DNA of 64,000 bases from Branchinecta lynchi (taxonomy: Eukaryota > Arthropoda > Branchiopoda > Anostraca > Branchinectidae): positions 7,936,001-8,000,000 of the forward strand of contig JAKZAP010000018.1 of the NCBI GenBank assembly GCA_023053575.1. Reading direction: 5' to 3'. Positions 1 through 12,100 of this stretch are shown here, piece after piece. Below the pieces are notes generated by a model. The model did not search any database. It saw only the letters and a program-made list of their open reading frames with translations, and was not told the DNA's origin. Within the stretch, counting starts at the first letter, position 1, and every line of letters begins with the position of its first letter. The position numbers and the translations under genes were made by a program.

Positions 1-860
1 ACCCTCGATGTCTCACTTTCAGCTCATTTTGCTAGTTCCGGCATTTCCCTATAGGCCCACGAAGACTATAAAAGACCCTACCGATACTCAACGAAACCTT
101 CTTTTAATAATAACAATAGCATTTACAACTGCTAGCTGCGGATCGTCAACATAACAAATTACGATTCACGGCTGGATTCTAACAGTCAAATTTACGAATA
201 AAATAAGGCACAAACGAAGATAAATACCTTTCGGTTGAGTTTATGAGGGGCTTGTCATGCTTCTCTTTAATGTTACTCTTCCTATGTAATGGTCTGGAGT
301 CTCGAAGTCTGGGAAAATAGTCCGGTGGTGGTCAGAAGTTAAACATTTTTTCCCAAAGTTCATCGTCAGTTATTGTCTCCTATCCGCAAGGGTCGGCAAC
401 TGAAGCTTGACCAGAGTATCCTCATAGGAAACATAATCCGGACCAAGCATCACTTTGCACGACGTCTTTTGGATAAACTCGAGTCTTTCTGTCTGTTCTA
501 CTGTCAGTCCGGAATGACATACAGGACACGCATATTCCAGGCAGGGACGAATGTATGTACAGTAGGTTGTTTTTAAAGCTCGAGGAGGGATAGCAAATCG
601 GCGAAGGACGGCCTCCGGATCCGACCATCAGTGTGTGGGATGGGGGAGGGGGAATCCGGCACCTTGTGAACTTGTGAACCGCGGGCATCGCGAAAATTAT
701 AATTGCTCCTAGACAACCCGGATTTGGACCCAAGACCTTCTTGAGAGCTTATTTGTCACGGTGAAGTCACTTGAGTAGTAGTCCATCTAGATATTATCTG
801 GTCGTATCTGGTCCAGATATCAAATGGCACATCCGTGCAGTGGCGTCGCAAGGGGGGGGG
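1..860. other. Non-coding, degraded repeats
   Basis: TTTGCTAGTTCCGGCATTTC near the start and GGGGGAGGGGGAATCCGG at 643-660 are family H-like motifs. CATGCTTCTCTTTAATGTTA CTCTTCC at 257-283 recurs at 3527. Nothing coding is convincing. Confidence 0.5.
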
Positions 861-1680
861 GGGCACCCCCAAATTTTTGAGATTCGGTAAAATTTTGGCC
901 GGGTGACCAACATTTTTTAAAAAATTTCGGTGTTTTTTCCATAGCAGAACTATTCGGTATATTTCTGAGGATTCGGTAGTGATACAGAATCGCAAATAGG
1001 CTATCGGTACAAATCTATTCGGTACAATGGTCGGGATTCGATATAATTCCCAGTATTCGGCACGTATCACGAATTCGGTGTGAACTTACTGAAACTATTT
1101 GGTAATTTTTGATGCCAGAACTCTTCGGTATATTTAGGGAGATTCGGTATAGTTACACAGAATCCGTATAAGCTATCTGTCCAGAATTATCCGGTATCAT
1201 GATTGGGTTTCAGTAATTTATTCGGTATATATATATATGTATATATGTCTAGCCAAAAAGTTTGGACAGTTCTAAGAACTGTCTGGACTAGCTTATCTAC
1301 AGCCTCGTTGGGTTCTACCAGGCTTTTCTTATTAGATACCTGGTGCGTGTCCACGGTGGCATTTTTAGTAAACATTTTAGGTAACTAAAATAAAGCGACC
1401 GGACTCAAGACTGCTCGGTATAATTTTGTATAATTTTCAGAATTCGGTAGTTACCACGAATCCCGACTTTTGTTCCAGTTTCGACGAAATTATACCAAAT
1501 ACGAATATTATTCGGTAGTCTTTCGATACCAAAACAAGTAGGTAAAATAACCGGTGTACGGTAGTTATATAGAATCCCGAACATACTATCGGTCTAATCT
1601 TGTTCGGTATAATAACTGGGATTCGGTAATTTATTCGGTATAAGTGTCAGGATTCGGGAATTACCAAGAACATGGAAACT
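860..1680. repeat. TTCGGTA-rich diverged tandem repeat
   Basis: ATTCGGTATA, GGGATTCGGTA and CTATCGGT phrases recur with a rough period of about 180 bases; a related fragment occurs at 41095-41250. No gene in this stretch; a C/G homopolymer lies at 851-866. Confidence 0.75.
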
Positions 1681-2098
1681 CGGAAGAAGTTGAGTGAAGC
1701 ACCAAGCAGACGAAATGACTGATCTATGATTTCATCGATGAACCTTACTTTTATATTGGATCCCAAAAGGAAGATCTAATCATAAATGTTTCGAAAATTC
1801 CCATGCGGCCCCAATATTCTCTATTTTTGGGATCGCAAAACGTAAGTGGAGGGATACCTATGACATCGTAAAAGTGGTCCGTCTGTCCGTCCGTTCGTCT
1901 GTCCGTCCGTCTGTTAGCACGCTAACTCTCGAAGGGAATGATATATCGTCGGTGTCAAGCGAAAACCACGTATCTCCCTTTTTCAAAACTTTTCAGGAGG
2001 TGAAAAAAACATAATAACTTTTTCTCGTTAGTAGTACTGCCCCCTATGTTCATCCGAGATACGTGGTCTCCATCTTGGTTGTATCTCCCAAACTATAG

Positions 2099-2512
2099 AG
2101 GCGTACTATGGCCGTTCCCCGCGGACTCCACTTGAGGAGTCTCTGCGTTTTTGTCTGTCCCGGAGACTCACTCCCCGTATTCTCGCGAGTCCCCACGGAC
2201 GGGGAATGCTCTGATTATCATCACCATCATCAAAAAGGACTCCCTTTCATATTAGGAGGGGAATCAATTTTTGCTGGTGTTGGTGCAATGTAAAATTAAT
2301 TAAAATAATCAGAATAAACAAAACCAAAAATAAAGTGGCTCCAGACTAATTTCGTCAACTGGATATCTAGTTTTCGAACAAAATCCATGCTGGAAGCATT
2401 CCCCGTGTTCTCGCTGTTTCTGTCAGTGGAGTCCGCGTGGAGTGACTCCCTCTATTCTCGCCGTTCCCTTTGATTCCCCGAGGAGTCCTCGGGGAACGGC
2501 GAGAATATGCCT
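2099..2512. mobile_element. Family P MITE, second copy
   Basis: Collinear with 21340-21752: CCGCGGACTCCACTTGAGGA, GGACGGGGAATGCTC, ACTCCCTTTCA, and at the right end GGGGAACGGCGAGAATATGCC. The left terminus is mutated (AGGCGTACTATGGCCG). It is inserted in a family G element. Confidence 0.85.
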
Positions 2513-2632
2513 TCGGCTTACTCTCGCCGTTCCCCGCGGACTCCACTTGAGGAGTCCCCGCGTTTTTGTTTGTCCCGGGGACTCACTCCCCGTATTCCCG
2601 AGGAGTCCTCGGAGAACGGCGAGAATACGCCT
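2513..2632. mobile_element. Family P MITE, internally deleted copy
   Basis: Has the left part (CTCGCCGTTCCCCGCGGACT) joined directly to the right end (CGGCGAGAATACGCCT), about 120 bp in all, head-to-tail with the 2099-2512 copy. Confidence 0.8.
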
Positions 2633-3510
2633 TATTAGTCGGAAGCAATCGAGATACGCACAGTTCGACGCAGAATTTTTCGGCGAGTAGCACTGTGTCA
2701 AAATGGGGAAATCCCAAATTTGACCAGATACTTGGTTTCCGCTTGACACCGACGATATTTTGATGAAACTTGGTGTGAGGGTTCTTCGGGTCAAGGGTAA
2801 GGTCAAGTTCATAGATGGGCTCTGTAGCCCTACATTTAGGGGTGGGGGAGGGGGTTCAAATTAAGGGACAAACAAAATATTTTTAAACAGCTAATATGAC
2901 AGTCGATTATTTTTCGGGCGAAACCGGAAACTTGGCTGAAATAAAGCAGGAAGTTTTGGTCATTATCGTCAAAATAGATATGGATTATAGAGGTATATCT
3001 GAACTTGGTTTTCTCTAATGATTAGCCTGGCGAAGACTGGATCTGGCGAAGACAAGACCCAATTGTCTGGACCAAATATTCGATTTTTGGGACCCCGTCG
3101 ACACCTTTGGTCTTGTTTGGAAGGGCGCGTCATTTGACTGGGGTTTTGCCAGTTTTAGGATGGGGATTTCGACACATTAAAAGGTAGAGTGTGGGTTGAA
3201 ATAGTTAAATTTGGGAGGACAAAGCTAAATTTGAAAAATCTCGCCTGCGTCGCTCACTTTATGTGATGATGGGTAGTAGGCCTATTGACGAGACTACAGT
3301 AGCTGCTGCTGCCGGAACGTCGCTCCATCCGTTTTCTGGAGCCTTTTAGAGTCTCGGTATTTAATCCACGGCAAATGATAGAATTTGTAAGAGAAGTAGT
3401 TAAATTTTAGCCATTTAATTTGTTCTTGTGTATAATAGATAGAACCTATGCTGCAACCGTGCCCGGCGATATATTCTCCAAGTGGACTTCACACAAACGC
3501 CGCCTAATAG

Positions 3511-4160
3511 TTGGCCTATCGTCTTTCATGCTTCTCTTTAATGTTACTCTTCCTATGTAATTCTTTCTGTTCCATAATTAAAAGCTCGAATTATCTGTCT
3601 CTAGAATTCAGTAAAAATTTTGGCTCTGCACCCCCCCCCTCCCAACGAAAATGCACTTGCGACGCCCCTGCGTCCTGGTCTATGACTTGTGTACCGTCCC
3701 ACTTTCATACTCTCTTCTTTTGGTCCCTATGTGACGCCCTTCCGGACGTTGGAGCCATCACCTTTGCACAATCAAAGTTTCATCCCAATCCCTCCATCCA
3801 CTTTGCTCCTATGCATGTAGCTTAGCCCCCCCCCCCGCCTTTCATCCCACCATCGGATGCGGATCGGTTCGCTACCAAACTACCAAAACTTCTTGAGTCC
3901 CCCCTCGCCCCCCATGGTCGGGCACAGTTTGGGCATATAAATGGTTTATCGCTCTGCTCCTTTGAGTCGGGTCACAGGTTCCCATATTCCTCTTTCTCCA
4001 CTCCCACACGAATGACTGGATGTAATCGGGCTTAGCATTCAGTCGGGATGTCAAGTATGCCAAGTGTCGTCGTCTTAGCTTACATGGAGTGGATTTATCC
4101 AAAAGCTAGACGGATGGATTACCATTACGGTCGCTATATGGCACTTGAACCTAAGTGGTG
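3511..4160 (-). repeat. Family H-like fragment, inverted
   Basis: CGGTCGCTATATGGCACTTG at 4130-4149 is the inverted left end. C-rich tracts near 3632 and 3824 and CAAAGTTTCATCCCAATCC are interior motifs. No gene seen. Confidence 0.55.
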
Positions 4161-6780
4161 TTTAATTTTTTGTGGTTAAAAAATAAAAAAATTGTTGGCA
4201 ACCTTAATATAATTAAAAAGAATGCTAAAAATAGAGCAAACGGCTTCGCGGATTACCAGGGGATTACTCAGAATCGAACAGTTTTTCGTTGAAATTGGAA
4301 AAAAGAACAGAATTTTGTGGGCGCCAGAATGTCACAGATTCCTGCTGCCAAATCTCACACATTCCGTGAGAAAAAGTGGCAACACTGGGTGAACCTACAA
4401 ACAACAATAATTTCTAAAAACTTGTGGTCAGCCAGGGGTAGCGTCCATTCTACAGTATAGGTATATTGCTTTGCGGATACAGTCTGTGGGTCACCCGAAG
4501 TTCTGCTTTACAAAGGTAGCCTGGCAGTTGGTGTTCAAGCAGGGCTGAAGCCTCATATCCTTCTAGCATGAGCTTACTCAGTACTGTTTCACCCCCTTTT
4601 CCGGCCAGCTCGTCTAATCAATATGTGTGTTATTCCGTATACATACAACTTGTAATCAAGTTTTAAATGCTTTAAATTTCCAGTATTAAGATTCACTCAT
4701 CTCAGAGATTCAGCTATGGGCTGATTCATCATAATAAGCCAAAAGAGCCATCTACTGCAGTCAGACTGCTGATCTACTGTATAAAAAAATTACAACGATA
4801 GCATACAAAATGAAAGAAATAGAAAACCATGATTTTCGTGTTTTTTTTTCGAGAGCATGGGTGTTAAAAACCATCCGGCGGAAAAATGTTGCAACAAGTT
4901 AAAAAAGCTTAAAACTTTGATTGTTTAGGAACGCTGAAACAAGACAAGGAGCCAACATTGACAAAATCATCAATAACTGAAGTAACTCAGAAATCACATT
5001 AAAGTTTCAACAGATGAGGTTGCTCTCCCTATATCTGGTCTGTACCAGCTGCGCAGTATCATCCGTAGCCACATTGACTCCAGGCGACACAGTACTGAGT
5101 AAGCTCATGGCTGCCAACATATACTGTGACTAAATACAAATGACTAATTACAAAATAAGTAGGAATTGTGACATCTAGTTGCGCGATATCAGTTGATCAA
5201 GATCATGAAAATTTGAACCTTTTTCAATCCAAGATAGTGACCCATTGCTCGAGGATCAACTGTCTTCAAGGTGCGTTTGAGCCTGGGGTAGTTGTGGACT
5301 GAACTCTGAATATGAAGAGAAACATTATCTTCGTAAGGTGGTATCGAGCTTTATGTTTTTTTCCTGGATAGCTCAGGGCAGGCTGAGGGCCCCATTGGAA
5401 ATTCAAGAAGGGGCACTGCCCCTATACAAAAATATAAGAGTAGGAAGCGGAGATTGTCGGCAAACACTATGTGCCTTTTCCACATAACCCCATTTGTTTA
5501 ATTTGTAAAATAGTAAGAAAAGTTTCAAATCTGCCTTTAACAGTAAGTTGCTGGTAAGGTCACTCTGTTTCAGTTTTGTTTTGGATGGTCGTTTTATTTG
5601 GAAAGGTTCGATGTACCAGTTTTCAGTTATATGTTTCTCACTAGTTGCGTTTTTTGTCTCGTTCTGTTCGCTGTTTCTCTCTGTTTTATATTTTTCCTGT
5701 TTTTGTCAAAACATGGAACATGCTGTTTCTCATTTTCCTGTTTTTGTACTCTGTTCTGTGTTCCGTGTTCTCTATTCCACTGTCTGTTTTGCAAAACACG
5801 GAACTTGCTCTCCTAGCATGTTTTATCACTGTCCAGATAGAAAATTGCAGAGAGATTCACAGATAGAAAAGAAAGAATTGCAGAAGTTTGGAGGATAAAG
5901 CTGGATCCTAAAGTATGGTCGTTTTGGAATAAAATTTGCAATTTAACTGATTTTCCGCTTAAGATATGCTCAGGATCTTAAATTTGCATTTTCGTCAGAA
6001 CAGTGACAAAACATGAAACACGTAACAGCGTCGACAAAACACCATTTTTTACCCAATTCAGACAACTGTGAACAGAGAACACAGAACAGGAACCAGAGGC
6101 AAAAAATGCAACTGCTGTTTGAAATGTGTTGTGACCGAACACTATAAGCTGATCTATAATAGCTGGCCCTTGCTTTCAATTGTGATCCAGTAATAGTGGG
6201 AACAGAAGATCAGGATTGGGAGCTCCCTAACTTGAATTCCTGCCCGGATTTTCGGCACCATCATCACTTCCGCATGGAAAAGTTGAAATTTGTTTAACTT
6301 GATGATGAAAGTGCAGGAAATCCGCTCAGGAAATCCTGATCGTGTTTTCGCACTAAATGGCACTCCGATCATAAAGAATTCCTAAATTTTCGCCTGCAGC
6401 GTCTTTTGTAGTAAGAAAACATGCAAAAAAAAAAAAAAAGTGCCAGCAGGGCTCATTGGCATTTTGTTGCTATACAAGTTGTTAGAAGGTGCAGCCGTGG
6501 CTTCGCTCTCCAGCGAGTTCCTGTTATTAAGCATGACATTTAGCTTTGACAAACTGGTTTCTTGAAATTGATTAGTTTTCTGGATGTGGTGCAGTACGTT
6601 TCTTGTCTATTGTTTATAAACTGTTCATAAACTTCGCCTTGCTGGTACAGCTACATTTTGCGGTATAACAAGTACATTTTGGGGTATTCCCCCCCCCCCG
6701 CCCAAGCACCGCCGCCGCCGCTGCCCCTTCCCCCCCTAGGTTTCAGCGACATGCCACCTCTGATTTGATATCAATTAATA
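4160..6780. other. Non-coding stretch, nothing recognised
   Basis: A/T-rich sequence with a T-rich tract at 5560-5800 and an A run at 6425-6439. GTCTGTATCTGGTCTGTACC-type simple sequence only. Open frames in the T-rich part are compositional. Confidence 0.5.
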
Positions 6781-6784
6781 TATA

Positions 6785-7012
6785 TTTGACGATGCAAATG
6801 GATAAGTCAGCTACATTTTATTAGAGCTATATTTCGGCCCTTCTTGGCAAGGGTCCTCTTCAGACTCGAGTTGCTCAAGCTGGAAAATGAACTGTTCATT
6901 TTCCAGCTTGAGTGGCTTGAGCCTGAAGATCTTGCCAAGAAGTGCCGAAATATAACTCTATTAAAATGTAGCTGACTTATTCGTTTTGCACCGTCAAATA
7001 TGATTCGCAGTC
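6785..7012. repeat. Family F fold-back element, compact palindrome
   Basis: ATTTGACGATGCAAATGGAT through CAAGCTGGAAAATGAACT is mirrored from 6893 by GTTCATTTTCCAGCTTGAG through TTGCACCGTCAAATAT. Arms are about 105 bp with almost no loop. Confidence 0.9.
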
Positions 7013-7149
7013 AGCTTGGGCTGAAGGAAAATCTATTAATCAATTTGGTCAGGATGGATGTATTTTGATGTTCCATGTGAAGTCCTTGTGATTTATTCTT
7101 TATTTACACAAGTTTACTAGGTTTGGCGCAAATAGTTGTGTGGCGCAAT

Positions 7150-8905
7150 TTGAAATAGCAAGATAATCTGAATATTTTTGTAAAAGAACTATTTTTATGA
7201 CATATGTCTAAATAATTTTTAAATTAAGTTTCTTCTGTTACAGTGTTTTCTACACATATATTTGAAGATACTTACCTGTTCCAGACCAGTTCTAGACAGG
7301 TGAGTCTGATACATAGTTTCCTTTATGTGCTTTTTCGTATGTAAGAATATATAGATAGTCCTTCAGCCCAAGCTGACAGCGAATCATATTTTGCCCCGTC
7401 AAATATGAAAGAGATCTTACAATCTTACAAAAAAAAGGATTTTAAATTTTTATATTAGGATGCCCCAACATTTGTGCTTAGCCTAATCAGTGTTTGGGAT
7501 AGGTTATTCGAAACTATGGGCATACCGTACGTTTAAATTAGCCTATTGAAAAATCAGGAATTTCGCATATCCCTCCGATTATGCTAAAGATCAGTGGCAC
7601 CACTAAACATACATAGCATATTTGAGGGTGCTTGAAGTTTTGTTAGGCCAGATGCAGGGTAGCATTCACTTATACTTGTAACTTGGCAGAGCAGATTGGA
7701 GGCAGCCTGATAGACAAATAGGCTAAGAATTAAGGACTACCCGAAGTTTGTCATAGTACAATAAAAAAATATAGCCTTTGTGGTAGGCTGGATAAGAAAA
7801 TATCGGATAAGAAAATAAAAATATAGCCTTTGTGGTAGGCTGGATAAGAAAATATCTTGTCTGAATCAGAATAACGATGCTTTTAAATTAACAATCTTCA
7901 GATATTTTTCCATCATAGACCATATCCATTTGGTCCTCAGCACGCCTATAAGTCTTCCTAAGCTCTGGTGAGGTCTTTTTTCTAAGATGGTCTACCTAAA
8001 AACTAAGTATATATAGATAGTCCTTCAGCCCAAGCTGACTGCGAATTATATTTTGCCCCACCAAATATGAAAGAGATCTTACAATCTTACAAATAAAGGA
8101 TTTTAAATTTTTAAAATCCTTTCCTATTCTGATATTTTTGTAAAATAACTATTTTTATGACATATGTCTGAATAATTTTTAAATTTCTGTTACAGTGTTT
8201 ACTACACATATATTTGAATACTTACCTGTTCCAGACCAGTTCTAGACAGGTGAATCTGATACATAGTTTCCTTTATGTGCTTTTTCATATGTAAGAATAT
8301 ATAGATAGTCCTTCAGCCCAAGCTGACAGCGAATCATATTTTGCCCCGTCAAATATGAAAGAGATCTTACAATCTTACAAAAAAAAGGATTTTAAATTTT
8401 TATATTAGGATGCCCCAACATTTGTGCTTAGCCTAATCAGTGTTTGGGATAGGTTATTCGAAACTATGGGCATACCGTACGTTTAAATTAGCCTATTGAA
8501 AAATCAGGAATTTCGCATATCCCTCCGATTATGCTAAAGATCAGTGGCACCACTAAACATACATAGCATATTTGAGGGTGCTTGAAGTTTTGTTAGGCCA
8601 GATGCAGGGTAGCATTCACTTATACTTGTAACTTGGCAGAGCAGATTGGAGGCAGCCTGATAGACAAATAGGCTAAGAATTAAGGACTACCCGAAGTTTG
8701 TCATAGTACAATAAAAAAATATAGCCTTTGTGGTAGGCTGGATAAGAAAATATCTTGTCTGAATCAGAATAACGATGCTTTTAAATTAACAATCTTCAGA
8801 TATTTTTCCATCATAGACCATATCCATTTGGTCCTCAGCACGCCTATAAGTCTTCCTAAGCTCTGGTGAGGTCTTTTTTCTAAGATGGTCTACCTAAAAA
8901 CTAAG
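7150..8905 (+). repeat. Recent tandem duplication (about 950 bp period) just upstream of MED12 exon 1
   Basis: 7177-8010 and 8134-8905 align head to tail. From GAATCATATTTTGCCCCGTC (7381 and 8331) onward they appear identical for over 300 bases. Copy 1 has an extra 43 base internal repeat (GGATAAGAAAATA... at 7795-7845). A third partial copy lies at 8010-8115. Each copy holds a 62 base exon-like block: TTCTGTTACAG, TGTTTTCTACACATATATTT to GTTCTAGACAG, then GTGAGT or GTGAAT. Confidence 0.9.
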
Positions 8906-9035
8906 TCCTACTGTTTGCTGAAATCATAATTTTGCAGCCAAAGAAAAGTTCTGATGGGAACCAGCACAGGAACCTGTCCAGAACTGCACAGGAGAGCCTC
9001 TTTATAAGCAATTTGACAAAGTAGCTGGTACAAAC

Positions 9036-9122
9036 ATGTCTCTAAGCATGGACAACCGACCTCTGAAGAAATCGAAGCTTGGGCCACCAGATGTATATCC
9101 ACAGGATCCAAAGCAAAAAGAG
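9036..9122 (+). CDS. MED12: MED12 exon 1 (residues 1-29, start codon)
   Basis: ATG at 9036 is the first in-frame ATG after the TGA at 8952; a second in-frame ATG at 9048 is also possible. The peptide starts [20 protein letters not shown] and ends QKE before the donor GTACCG. The 5' leader may begin at an acceptor-like TTTTGCAG ending at 8937, so a further non-coding exon upstream is likely. Confidence 0.93.
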
Positions 9123-12100
9123 GTACCGTAGCCTATGCTTTCCTTTGTGCGACCCCGTATGCCCCACCAGTGGCGAAACTAGCCCATTTTCGTACAGGTT
9201 TTACCGACAGGACTTGACAATTTAACGAGAAAACGCACATTCACAGCAAACGCATTATTGGACTGGAAATTATCAATTGTGATATAGCATTTCGACGTTT
9301 TAAAAGAAAGTTTGTGAATTTGTTGTTCATTTTCTGGCATCAGTGGTTCCCACATTGGACCAAGAATATACCATGCAGTCAATATTCTATTAAACCAGAT
9401 AAGTCCCGATATACACTGCTTTAGGATCTCTGCACTGTTTTATGAATTATGCGGCTGTATTTTTCACTTGCTAACTTTCGTGATTTTTCTATGGAGCCTG
9501 TAACCTTCGGCTCTAAGTGCCATATAGCGACCGTATTGTCTGTCCCCTGTCGTTATTAGATTATTGATGGCCTGCCCAAATTTTTCTAGTTCGGAAGCTA
9601 GCTAGGACTAGCATATACTTTGGCGTTCCAATTAGCCCGTCTCTATCCGCAACTCATAGGCTGATTATTGCTCGCATTGATAAGAAACTCCGTGGAGCCC
9701 ACGATTCACTTCTTCCGTCGCAAGTGAATATATCTAAAAGTTCCTTGCAAAGCTTTAGAACTCAGCGGCTCTGCCTAATTTACTGTTTGTGGCTCAGTTC
9801 TGGGATCTTCTAAACGCCACGTATAAGAAAGAGTTAAGAAAGCTGTTCTTCAAATTTGCTAAATTTCTTCTTCAGCTTCCCAGTTGGTCCCGCAACCGGT
9901 ACTTGATTCAGAAATACGCTGTCACAGACCCTATAATAAGTGTCGATAATCTGGTCGAGAAACTTAATAATAAGGGTGTTGTACACCCCGGGATGGGTAT
10001 TACTTTTTGATAGGACTTGTTTGATTTTGTATCTAGGTTAATGTTGTTTTATTTTTGTAGTCGTTCTTTTTTCTTTTTTTTTACATACGCATTCTATTTC
10101 CTCCTTTGTGCTGTTGATGGGCAATACAGTATTTCATTCATTCATAAGCTAAGACGACGGTCATCTGCGGGGGATGGGGTCCGGAGGAGTCCTGGATCTT
10201 GTGTAGTTGTGATTTCGGATTGTGAAATGGCAATCCGATTTTACTGAAGCTTGATGGCTGATAGGAGCAAATGTCCCAGATCTACTACTTATAGGCGTAT
10301 TCTCACCGTTCTCCGAGGACTCCTCGGGGAATCGAAGGGAACGGCGAGAATAGAGGGAGTCACTCCACGCTGACTCCGCGTACAGAAACAGCGAGAACAC
10401 GGGGAATGCTCCCAAAATGGATTTTGTTCGAGAAAAAAATATACAGGTGACGAAACTAGTCTGGATCCACTTTATTTGTGGTTTGTGAGCATTGGAGTCT
10501 CTTTTTACTTTTTGCGGGTCCCAAACCCCACCCCCACTTGGTTCAGGGGCAGTTGAGTCCAGATTGCCGATTCTTTATTGTTTCTAACTTGACAATAACT
10601 GGAGATAAGGCGATGAAATTCCTTTGTGCCTTTCGATCATAGGGGTTGCGGATATATATTGTTGAGCTGAACCATCCCCGTTCATGGGCAAGCGGGCCAA
10701 AATTGCCCATGAAAAAAATGTTTGACTCGTGACTGGAATCAAACTCTAAGCTGGTATACTTGAGGAAAAAGAGGTGTAAATACGCATTTTGATGGGTCCT
10801 GACCCCCCCCCCTCCCCCCACCCCTCCCCTCCCGTTCATGGGCAGATGGGCCCAGATTTCCCACGAGTTAAGTTCGTCTATGACAGGACTCATGCCCTCT
10901 TGTACATTTGGGAGACATATCTATGATGAGGATGAAACAGCAGCAAATAAGACGACGACGTACTTTAAACTTTAATGAACAGTTGGAAACTGGACTGTTT
11001 TGTGTACGATCTGTGATATGCCGTCCTTAATGAAATGTGACAAAGGGGGTATTAGCCTTCTAAGTTTTGGTTTATCGCACTTGTTATTACCCTGCTAATG
11101 GAAAAGAAGTTTAAAGGGTCGGACTGGCTGGTAGGCCATTGTTCGAACTCAAGCTATTCGTGCAAGATCTTCAACATTTCTTTGGATTTATACTTGCGGT
11201 TTGTTTACATTTAAAGCTTTTAAAGTGGGGTGATTACAAATTACATTATTTCAGTACTTGTTTGGTTATTGTGGATGTGAAACGTCTTGGTTCTAAAGCT
11301 GCTTGTATGTAATGTGTGATAAACATTTTACTTTCACACTCCACGTCTGAGCGCTTGTGCACTTGTTATTGTTTCGTTTTTCTTTGTAAATCCATCCCTG
11401 TGCATGATCATAATTGCTTAACTCTTCCTGTTGTAGGATGAGCTGAATGCTGTGAATGTCAAGCAAGGATTCAGCAACACCCCTCAGATTGATAATGAGT
11501 ATGGAACAGCTAAAAACGTAAACATCTCTGCTTCGAAGGTAAGAGTAAACATCTCCGTTTCAAACGTAAGTTTGCTCCCAGTTCGATGTTCAAATCTTTG
11601 ATTTGATTAGGGACTACCAGACCAGCTCTTTGATTAAAGGTATAAGCTAGCAAATAAAAGCTTTCGACCACCAAGGTTCTAGAGAATTGTGAATCGCAAT
11701 GAAATGATACGAATTTGTGGAAGCTCAACAGAAAACTGAGACAACTAATCACAAGCACTGTTGGCAGGAAGTCTCTCCCTTAGTGGTCGGGCAACTTTGT
11801 CTATTAAACAAGGAACATAATCATATTTGATAGTACATAACGGATACATCTGCTGAATTTTATTAGAGCTTTATTTCGGTTCTACTTGGCAAGGGTGCTC
11901 TTCAGGCTCAAAACCGCTGAAGTTGGGAAAAGGAACTTGTTTGAAAACCGCAAGTGTTTTTTCAAGGGGGACCAAAATATAGCTCTAATAAAATTCAGCT
12001 GACGTATCCGTTTTGCTCTATTAAACATGATTCGCAGTCAGTTTGGGCTGAAGGAATATTTAGAGGAACATAATGCTTTGAAAGTCGCTTGAAGGCTTAA

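Larger units (their letters stand above)
1836..3118 (+). mobile_element. Family G element with family P MITEs inserted
   Basis: The left part (TTTTTGGGATCGCAAAACGT, AGTGGAGGGATACCTATGAC, a CGTCTGTCCGTCCG tract, CTCTCGAAGGGAATGA) ends near 1990. The rest resumes at about 2690 with GATGAAACTTGGTGTGAGGG, GGGGTGGGGGAGGGGGTTCA and the right end TTTTTGGGACCCC...CTTTGGTCTTGTT. The 700 bp between contains unrelated sequence and two family P MITEs. Confidence 0.75.

Noticed and set aside
2423..2812. 129-codon minus-strand open frame
   Set aside because: Consists of the inverted GGACTCC repeats of the family P MITEs and family G sequence.
5548..5898. Open frame rich in F, C, L and V, resembling a membrane protein
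   Set aside because: All three forward frames are open over the same T-rich tract; composition alone explains it.
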